Assembly (NCBI GenBank): GCA_937871605.1
Contig: CALMRM010000118.1
Span: forward strand, 1 to 15,358
Length of the DNA: 15,358 nt
DNA from: an uncultured Terriglobus sp.
Lineage (GTDB): Bacteria; Acidobacteriota; Terriglobia; Terriglobales; Acidobacteriaceae
Direction of reading: 5' to 3'
Made by a program: the position numbers and the translations under genes. The notes under the pieces were generated by a model. The model saw only the letters and a program-made list of their open reading frames with translations, was not told the origin of the DNA and did not search any database. This document shows, piece by piece, positions 1 through 5,376 of the stretch (its first letter is position 1; every line of letters starts with the position of its first letter).

Positions 1-414
1 GTCCAGCCCTGCAAAGCAGGAGGTTAAAGGCAAGAGTCGAGGCGGTACCTCGACCACCACCGATCTACAACGCTTCTTCAGCTGCGGCAGATAGCGCAGC
101 ATCTGCACACTGTCACCCAGCCCGTGCAGACAGCGCACCATGAGCTGACATCCATCAATGGTCTCACCGTTCCAAAAGCGGTGCGGATCTGGTTTGCCGC
201 CCTGTCGAATGGCATCGCTCTGCTGCCATGCAGCTTCGAAACGGCCCTCCAACATGGCCAACATCCACAGGCCTGCCGAGCAACGATCTGCGTCGGCACC
301 CGCTTGTACAGCTTGGTCGTAGGCTTCTGCCGCTTGCCCTAGCTTGCGCTGCTGCAGCAAGGTCTCTGCACGCACCAAGGCCGCCGCTGCATGTGCCTCG
401 TCGGCGCTGATCAA
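1..414 (-). CDS. TPR / glycosyltransferase-9-like protein, N-terminal part (cut by window edge)
   Basis: The reading frame stays open from position 414 to the left edge, giving about 138 residues of an N-terminus. Residues about 5-70 form amphipathic helices rich in Ala, Leu and Glu, typical of tetratricopeptide repeats (for example GQAAEAYDQAVQAGAD at 26-41). Next comes WNGE (81-84) and the segment LMVRCLHGLGDSVQMLRYLP (91-110), then VVVEVPPRLLPL. That order matches proteins in which TPRs precede an ADP-heptose/GT9-like Rossmann domain, where the GLGD loop begins the fold. It is the last visible gene of the glycan operon. The proposed start is TTG at 414-412, overlapping the methyltransferase stop as TTGA, with only a weak Shine-Dalgarno. 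The frame is open further upstream, so the start is uncertain. Transferase activity is inferred; the catalytic half lies outside the window. Confidence 0.72.
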   Translation of the reverse strand, partial: MISADEAHAAAALVRAETLLQQRKLGQAAEAYDQAVQAGADADRCSAGLWMLAMLEGRFEAAWQQSDAIRQGGKPDPHRFWNGETIDGCQLMVRCLHGLGDSVQMLRYLPQLKKRCRSVVVEVPPRLLPLTSCFAGLD

Positions 415-1181
415 CGCGACTGTCTCGCCGGGTACACGGCATGTGGACCGTCCGGAGGCACGGCGATAGGCTGCCAGCGGCAGAAGTAGGTTTCGTCCTC
501 GGGCCTGCACTCGATGCGAAAGCCCGCTGAGCGGATCATGGCTTCTGTACAGGCCCGATTTGGGATCCACCAATTGGTCTCATCGCGCGAATAACGTCTT
601 TCCACAAAGTGAAGCCTGGGATATCCCGGTTCCTCAAAAGGAGCTGGGGCCATGAACTCGTAGTCTTCATCCACCGCGGCAATATCGACGCTGCCACGCT
701 GCAGGCTTTGAAACAGCAGCATGTCCTTTGCGACATGCTCGTGGATCAAGTCAAGCGCCAGTAATGGGTGACGAAGGTGGTAAAGCACACCCATAAAGAT
801 AACCAGGTCAAAGCGGCGACCTAATTGTGCCACTTGCCACACAGGCAGTTGCTGAAATTCGATGTCAAGGCCAGAGACCTCTGCCGCAAAGCGCGCCTGT
901 TTCAGATATCGCTCGTCTGTATCGATACCGACCACGAGCTCTGCTCCGCGGCGCTTCATCTCAAGCGAGTAAAAGCCCGCGTTGCAGCCGATGTCGAGCA
1001 CGGACCTGCCGGTCAGGTCGGCGGGTAGCACATCGCGAAAGTGGCGGTACTTAACGGCAGGGTAATCGCCAAGGAAATGGTCTGGTTCGGTGCGCACGCC
1101 AGCGAGCATCATGTTGTGGAACCATGGGCCGAGTTCGCGAATGTGTGTCTCCAGCGCGGTCTGGTTTGCAGGTACAGTCAT
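411..1181 (-). CDS. SAM-dependent methyltransferase, CmoB/DUF1698-like
   Basis: A 256-residue class I methyltransferase. Motif I is VLDIGCNAGFYS (61-72), the acidic end of strand 2 is GIDTDE (85-90), and the motif IV region is FDLVIFMGVLYHLRHP (124-139). The C-terminal stretch PGYPRLHFVERRYS followed by NWWIPNRACTEAMIRSAGF (about 185-221) is characteristic of a CmoB-related family usually found beside glycosyltransferases rather than with tRNA modification genes. The likely role is methylation of a sugar or glycan; the substrate cannot be read from sequence. An ATG at 1214 would overlap the preceding gene. I prefer ATG at 1181 because AGGAG lies 4-5 nt upstream (1187-1191) and the gap to the preceding stop (1183) is a single base, which suggests translational coupling. 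Assignment as a methyltransferase is firm; the glycan role is inferred from neighbours. Confidence 0.9.
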   Translation of the reverse strand: MTVPANQTALETHIRELGPWFHNMMLAGVRTEPDHFLGDYPAVKYRHFRDVLPADLTGRSVLDIGCNAGFYSLEMKRRGAELVVGIDTDERYLKQARFAAEVSGLDIEFQQLPVWQVAQLGRRFDLVIFMGVLYHLRHPLLALDLIHEHVAKDMLLFQSLQRGSVDIAAVDEDYEFMAPAPFEEPGYPRLHFVERRYSRDETNWWIPNRACTEAMIRSAGFRIECRPEDETYFCRWQPIAVPPDGPHAVYPARQSR

Positions 1182-1182
1182 G

Positions 1183-1962
1183 TCACTCCTGAGGCCGGAC
1201 ATTTGCCGTGGCAACGGCTTTCAGCAGCATACCCTCTGCTGCCTCAGCTTCTAAAAGCCGGATGGCAGCGCGGTACCCATGCAGGGTACCCGTGTCCACG
1301 TAGTGCTCACCCGCGGGTATACCCACGGCGCTGCCCCCGCTCTCCAGCCAAGCGTTGACGAGAGTGCCCAGGTACTCGTCCTGTCGCTCAGGCTTGCACC
1401 ATAGGCTATGAAGTTCGTGGAACACGCGGCCCGGCATTTTTACCGCGCCCCAGATCCAGCGCGAAGTCGCGTCCGTCTGCTTGACCTCGATGTGAGTGAC
1501 ATTCCCGTTCGTGTCCGTAACGACTGCGTCAAACAACTCTGGCCGCTCCACCGGAAACGTAAGAAAGGAGAGACGATCTGCCGGTAGTTGCAGCAGAGCG
1601 TCTGCTGGAGACCACACTGTATCTGGCAGACCGATCACCACCGGCTCGTGCGCGGAGACAAGTGGAATCGCCCGAAACAAGGCATCGCACAACCCACCCG
1701 GCTGCGGCTGTACCACGTAGGCGATGTCCGCACCCCAGAGCCGCGCACCGTAATACTGCAAGATGTCTGTCTTGCCCGGTGAAATCACAAAGCAGAGCTT
1801 GTCCGCACCGCCGCGGATCATGCGCTCAACCAGATACTCGCTCACGGCACGCGGACGCTCGACGCCTTCTTCCACACGACTCCCCACCGGCAGCAACTCT
1901 TTCGAGAACGCCAGTGGCTGTATTCGGCTACCTGCTCCCGCAGCGGGAATGATGCCCCACAT
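1183..1962 (-). CDS. Sugar-1-phosphate nucleotidyltransferase (NTP_transferase family)
   Basis: A 259-residue cytoplasmic enzyme of the nucleotidyltransferase fold that couples a sugar-1-phosphate to NTP, releasing pyrophosphate. The signature loop IIPAAGAGSRIQPLAFSKEL (4-23) contains the G-x-G-x-R nucleotide-binding element and the catalytic lysine region (K21 in SKELLPV). VQPQPGGLCDAL (84-95) matches the base/sugar-binding strand, GLPDTVW (111-117) contains the metal-binding aspartate, and YVDTGT (221-226) matches the late sugar-binding element. It resembles RmlA/GalU-like enzymes but is shorter than RmlA (about 290), and the exact sugar and nucleotide are not evident. GAGGAGAG sits about 7 nt upstream of ATG 1962. 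Its start is 12 nt from the stop of the glycosyltransferase, and it abuts the methyltransferase, so the three genes form an operon supplying and using an activated sugar. Confidence 0.88.
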   Translation of the reverse strand: MWGIIPAAGAGSRIQPLAFSKELLPVGSRVEEGVERPRAVSEYLVERMIRGGADKLCFVISPGKTDILQYYGARLWGADIAYVVQPQPGGLCDALFRAIPLVSAHEPVVIGLPDTVWSPADALLQLPADRLSFLTFPVERPELFDAVVTDTNGNVTHIEVKQTDATSRWIWGAVKMPGRVFHELHSLWCKPERQDEYLGTLVNAWLESGGSAVGIPAGEHYVDTGTLHGYRAAIRLLEAEAAEGMLLKAVATANVRPQE

Positions 1963-1974
1963 CCGAAACTCTCC

Positions 1975-3081
1975 TCAGGCTTTCAGCGTAAGCCCTTGCG
2001 CTGCTGGCGTGGGCCGCCTTGCAGCATCGCAAAGCTGCTCAAGCTGACGCACCCTGACGTCGGCGGTATGCTGTTCGAGTGTGCGCGTCCGCGCGGCACC
2101 AGCCATCCTATGCAATTCCGTGTCTGAGAGCGCTAGTCCGTTCAAAACATCGTCACAACTGTGTACCGCGAGGATCTCCATAGTAGGGTCGAAGAAGTTT
2201 TCCAGCCCATCCCAAACGTCACTAAAGAGCGGTGCACCGCAGGCTGCAGCTTCAAACAAGCGCCCCGAGGGGCAGAACCCATACTCGGCCATAGCCTGCC
2301 GCGTGACGTTGAGCGTCGCACGGCTGGAGCAGAAGAAGGCAGGATGCTGTGCCGGTTCCAGGTGCTGAGTGAAGTGCAGGTTATGACTCCACGGGAACGT
2401 ATCAGGATACTGCGCGCCGCCGATCAGGAAACGGCACTCCGGAAGGGCGCGGGCTGGCTTCAGAAAGAGCTCTGTGAGTGCTGCCTGGCGATCCGCCGCA
2501 TAGGTTCCGAGGTAAGAGCATGCCGAACGGAAATGTTCGGCAACAGCCACAGGGCGGTTCACTGCCGGATCCACCCAGCCATACAGCGCAGCCACGTTCC
2601 GGGCTTGCAGTCTGCTTTGCAGCTCATTGAGGGCACGACCGCCTGTGTAACTGAGCACTAGATCAAAGTCTCGTAGACCTTGGCTTGGCAGGTACGTATG
2701 GGTACTTTCTGCTCCAAGAGCCCGCAGCGTGACAGGCGTGTCCATGTCGTAGAAGGCTCGCACCCCTGCCCGCGACGAGAGTATCCACTCTGCAGCTGTT
2801 GCCCCATCCGGACAGAAGCTTGTGCACAATGCCAAGTCTGCAACGGCGAGTTGCTCACAGGCCTCTACACGAATGTCGTCTACTAAGTCGTAGATGCGAA
2901 GCATCGCCCCCTCTGGCAGGGTCCGCAGGTCGCGTGCCATTGCGTAATACGGCACATCCCGCTCGTAGAACATTACAGTGTGACCACGTTTGACGAGGCT
3001 GGCAATGAGCGAACGCCAGAGTGTTGCATGACCGTTGCCCCAGGACGAAGACACCGTCAGGCCGAAGACAACAATGTGCAT
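1975..3081 (-). CDS. CgeB-like glycosyltransferase
   Basis: A 368-residue protein with a two-domain GT-B look. The N-terminus MHIVVFGLTVSSSWGNGHAT (1-20) begins a Rossmann strand followed by a glycine loop. The C-terminal donor-site segment SGRLFEAAACGAPLFSD (272-288) contains the conserved Glu and small residues of GT4/CgeB-type enzymes (spore maturation protein CgeB, glycosyl transferases group 1). YDMDTP (111-116) and YLGTYAADRQ (190-199) are also typical of the CgeB-like group. It should transfer a sugar from a nucleotide donor to a surface glycan or protein; donor and acceptor are unknown. GGGAGAG lies about 5 nt before ATG 3081. It is the first gene of the minus-strand glycan operon, reading away from tRNA-Leu, with its promoter expected between 3082 and 3223. 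No signal peptide or membrane helix is visible, so it is probably cytoplasmic. Confidence 0.85.
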   Translation of the reverse strand: MHIVVFGLTVSSSWGNGHATLWRSLIASLVKRGHTVMFYERDVPYYAMARDLRTLPEGAMLRIYDLVDDIRVEACEQLAVADLALCTSFCPDGATAAEWILSSRAGVRAFYDMDTPVTLRALGAESTHTYLPSQGLRDFDLVLSYTGGRALNELQSRLQARNVAALYGWVDPAVNRPVAVAEHFRSACSYLGTYAADRQAALTELFLKPARALPECRFLIGGAQYPDTFPWSHNLHFTQHLEPAQHPAFFCSSRATLNVTRQAMAEYGFCPSGRLFEAAACGAPLFSDVWDGLENFFDPTMEILAVHSCDDVLNGLALSDTELHRMAGAARTRTLEQHTADVRVRQLEQLCDAARRPTPAAQGLTLKA

Positions 3082-3223
3082 CTACTCTCCCGTGTCGCTC
3101 TTTCGCTGAGATGTTCACAGCGCACTGGTGGATGTGCCGTAACCATCGTCACCCTTGCGTACGTACGCCTGTCTACAGGGTCAGCAAGTTGCGTCCGCAG
3201 GAGACACCGTAGAATGTGGTGGT
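3082..3223. promoter_or_regulatory. Divergent spacer between the glycan operon and tRNA-Leu
   Basis: This 142-base spacer must carry outward promoters for both the minus-strand operon and the tRNA. For the tRNA, TAGAAT at 3210-3215 matches 5 of 6 bases of a -10 box and would start transcription at about 3222, just before the tRNA. TTGCGT at 3189-3194 is a possible -35, but its spacing is only 15 nt. I could not pick a convincing minus-strand promoter. The spacer also contains two abutting palindromes (3157-3179), listed separately. Confidence 0.45.
3157..3179. repeat. Two abutting palindromes (possible operator)
   Basis: GCGTACGTACGC at 3157-3168 is a perfect 12-base palindrome. It shares its last base with a second inverted repeat, CCTGT-CT-ACAGG, at 3168-3179. 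No T-run follows on either strand, so it is not an intrinsic terminator. Position in a divergent promoter spacer suggests a protein-binding site, but this is inference. Confidence 0.45.
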
Positions 3224-3311
3224 GCCCGGGTGGTGAAATGGCAGACACAGCGGACTTAAAATCCGCAGACCCTAGCCGGTCGTGCCGGTTCGAGTCCGGC
3301 CCCGGGCACCA
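3224..3311 (+). tRNA. tRNA-Leu (anticodon UAA), CCA encoded
   Basis: The acceptor stem pairs GCCCGGG (3224-3230) with CCCGGGC (3301-3307), followed by discriminator A and a genomically encoded CCA (3309-3311). The anticodon stem GCGGA/TCCGC (3250-3254 and 3262-3266) encloses the loop CTTAAAA with anticodon TAA at 3257-3259. The T arm is GCCGG-TTCGAGT-CCGGC (3284-3300). The D arm has the usual TGGTGAAATGG form, and there is a long variable arm, as expected for a type II leucine tRNA. Length is 88 including CCA. It reads UUA codons. The convergent small membrane-protein gene ends 10 bases beyond it. Confidence 0.97.
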
Positions 3312-3321
3312 TGTTCCCCTA

Positions 3322-3564
3322 CTACACCTTCCGCTCGTCACCCCGGTGTGGCCGGAAACGCAGTGTGTAAAAGCAGCCGAACAGCGTGAGCAGTACACCC
3401 CACCAGAAGGTTGGGTGCAGCCTATTTAGGGTGGTGGGTGCCTCGTGCCCGCCAAACCAGGCCCACGCACCATACGGCAGCAGAACCAGGCCATAGACCA
3501 GCGTCATAATGCCGACGAAAAACCAGATGGAGAGCGTTTCGCCGCGTCCCGTACCTTCAGCCAT
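3322..3564 (-). CDS. Small two-helix membrane protein next to the SSS symporter
   Basis: An 80-residue hydrophobic protein with two predicted membrane helices, about 12-36 (including IWFFVGIMTLVYGLVLLPYG) and about 52-68 (TFWWGVLLTLFGCFYTL), joined by a short polar loop with HEAP and LNRLHP, and ending in a basic tail RFRPHRGDERKV. The stop of the symporter (3577) overlaps this gene's ribosome site AAGGAG, and ATG 3564 sits 8 nt downstream of it. The in-frame ATG at 3570 is only 2 nt from that site, so 3564 is the better start. Coupling to the symporter suggests an accessory subunit or assembly factor. Some SSS transporters do have small partners (the DUF4212 family), but I do not recognise DUF4212 motifs here. 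Function is unknown; the association with transport is inferred from position. Confidence 0.75.
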   Translation of the reverse strand: MAEGTGRGETLSIWFFVGIMTLVYGLVLLPYGAWAWFGGHEAPTTLNRLHPTFWWGVLLTLFGCFYTLRFRPHRGDERKV

Positions 3565-3576
3565 AGCCATCGCTCC

Positions 3577-5343
3577 TTAGAAGAACACCAGATTGAGTGC
3601 GACAAAGACCACCATCACGACCCCTGCCCAGAACACAGGCTTTTGCCACAGTGTGCGCGAACCATCATCGGGAATCACCGTAGCACCGTAAACGAGGCCT
3701 TCCAATTCCGATTCTGCCTTGGGTTTCGTGAGGAGGCTAACGGCGACTGTCACGGCCACGCAGATAAGCCAACTCCAGAGTGCTCGGTACATGTTCTCAG
3801 CCATGGGCTTGGCATCTGGCGATAGCGCGATGTGCGCAAGCGCCGCCTTGCCGCCGGTCTGCACGTAGGCAAACATGGCAATCGAGCTGATCGTTCCCGC
3901 CAGCAGCCCCCAAAAGCCGCCTTCTTTGGTGGCTCGCTTCCACAGCATGCCCAGAATCACAGTCCCAAACAGCGGCGCGATGAAGAAGCTGAACAAGGCC
4001 TGCACATAATCCATGATGGAGTTGGCATTGGCCACGATGTATGCCGTTGCAATGGAGACAAGCATCCCGACGATCGTCGACCAGCGGCCCATCGCCACGT
4101 AGTGCTTGTCACTGGCTTTTTTATTAAGGTAGGCACCATACAGGTCGTACGTCCAGACCGTCGAAAAGGCACTCACATTGCCCGCCATACCACTCATAAA
4201 GCCTGCCACCAGCGCGGTAATCCCGAGGCCCAGCAATCCCGGACCGCAGTAACGAATGAGCATCAGCGGCAGCACCTCATCGTAGGCATGCTGACCTGTA
4301 GCTTTTGCAACATCGCCTGCCACCAGGTGCATAGTGCTACCGTCTGCATTCTTGAGCACGGCCAGCGCCAGCAAGCCGGGTACCACCACGATCAGGGGTA
4401 CCGCCAGCTTAAAGGCAGCGCCAATGACCGGCGCCAGCTTGGCTGCACGCAGGTTGTTGGCGCTCAGCACTCGCTGCACAACGAGAAAGTCAGTCGTCCA
4501 GTAACCAAAAGAAAGCACAGCCGCCAGACCGAAGACGATGCCGGTCCAGTGAATGCCCATAGGATTGCCCTTAAAGGTGCCGAGGGTGGACCACATGTGC
4601 ATGTAATCGTTTGAGCCGACGTTGCGCGCAATTTGTGCTTTCAGGTTGGTCCAGCCGCCAGCCTCGATCAGCCCAAGGATCGGGATAAGTGCCGCGCCTG
4701 CCCAGATGAGCACGAACTGCAGCACCTCGTTAATGATGGCTGACCGCAATCCACCCAGCATGACGTAGATCGCCACGGTAGCCGCACCGATCCAGATGGA
4801 AAAGGTCATGTTCCAGCCGAGCACGGTTTGCATCACCACTGCCATGGCATACATGTTCACGCCACTCATCAGAATGGTCATGAGGGCGAAGCTGCCGGCG
4901 CTCAGCGCACGTGCACCCTCGCCAAAGCGAAGCCGCAGGTAGCCCGGAACCGAGTGCGTCTTCGAAATGTAGTAGAACGGCATCATTACGATGCCGAGAA
5001 ACAGCATCGCCGGGATCGCGCCGATCCAATACCAATGCATGGCTAGAATGCCGTACTGGTATGCGGATCCGGCCCAACCCATCAGCTCCAATGAGCCCAG
5101 GTTGGCGGACACGAAGCTCAACCCGGCGATCCACGCGCTCATCTCGCGACCGGCAAGGAAAAATTCTTCGCTGGTGTTCGTCGACCCTTTGACGTAGAAA
5201 CCAATAAACAGCACAAGAGCGAAATAGAGTGCCAAAATCAGGACATCGACGGGATGAAGCTGGGTCAACTGCCGTGAGACGGCAAACGCAAGTACGGCCA
5301 TAGGTTCTCGCACAAAGAAAATGTCAGGCACACCCTTATACAT
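3577..5343 (-). CDS. Sodium:solute symporter (SSS family)
   Basis: A 588-residue integral membrane transporter with about 14 hydrophobic helices, within the normal range for SGLT/PutP-like proteins. Helix 1 starts near VDVLILALYFALVLFIGFYV (32-51). The following FFLAGREMSAWIAGLSFVSA (61-80) is the typical SSS segment after it, and GGLRSAIINEVLQF (197-210) matches the family signature, normally GG...I..D..Q. The long C-terminal helix with FFIAPLFGTVILGMLWKRAT is also SGLT-like. It should use the sodium gradient to import a small organic solute; the substrate is not readable from sequence, and the sugar-transporter resemblance is only general. ATG 5343 has no clear ribosome site, and ATG 5301 (residue 15) is an alternative that removes no core helix. 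It follows the lytic transglycosylase by 33 bases and is followed by a coupled small membrane protein. Confidence 0.93.
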   Translation of the reverse strand: MYKGVPDIFFVREPMAVLAFAVSRQLTQLHPVDVLILALYFALVLFIGFYVKGSTNTSEEFFLAGREMSAWIAGLSFVSANLGSLELMGWAGSAYQYGILAMHWYWIGAIPAMLFLGIVMMPFYYISKTHSVPGYLRLRFGEGARALSAGSFALMTILMSGVNMYAMAVVMQTVLGWNMTFSIWIGAATVAIYVMLGGLRSAIINEVLQFVLIWAGAALIPILGLIEAGGWTNLKAQIARNVGSNDYMHMWSTLGTFKGNPMGIHWTGIVFGLAAVLSFGYWTTDFLVVQRVLSANNLRAAKLAPVIGAAFKLAVPLIVVVPGLLALAVLKNADGSTMHLVAGDVAKATGQHAYDEVLPLMLIRYCGPGLLGLGITALVAGFMSGMAGNVSAFSTVWTYDLYGAYLNKKASDKHYVAMGRWSTIVGMLVSIATAYIVANANSIMDYVQALFSFFIAPLFGTVILGMLWKRATKEGGFWGLLAGTISSIAMFAYVQTGGKAALAHIALSPDAKPMAENMYRALWSWLICVAVTVAVSLLTKPKAESELEGLVYGATVIPDDGSRTLWQKPVFWAGVVMVVFVALNLVFF

Positions 5344-5351
5344 GCTGCGGT

Positions 5352-5375
5352 ACAGCGCTGGCGATGCGGCGCTGT
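5352..5375 (-). repeat. Hairpin between the lytic transglycosylase and symporter genes
   Basis: ACAGCGC (5352-5358) and GCGCTGT (5369-5375) can form a 7-bp stem with a 10-nt loop. It fills most of the 33-base gap between the two minus-strand genes. No T-run follows on the minus strand, so it is more likely an mRNA-stability or attenuation hairpin than a full terminator. It lies immediately upstream of ATG 5343, which may favour the downstream start at 5301. Confidence 0.4.
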
Positions 5376-5376
5376 C

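Noticed and set aside
2980..3429. Plus-strand open frame across tRNA-Leu with a GEMADTADLKSAD segment, and a minus-strand frame with PDSNRHDRLGSADFKSAV
   Set aside because: Both are translations of the tRNA itself, a well-known source of false proteins. The tRNA folds perfectly and the flanks show no coding features.
3832..4614. 260-codon plus-strand open frame
   Set aside because: It lies wholly antisense to the sodium symporter; the His/Gln/Arg-rich translation is typical of a reversed membrane-protein gene.
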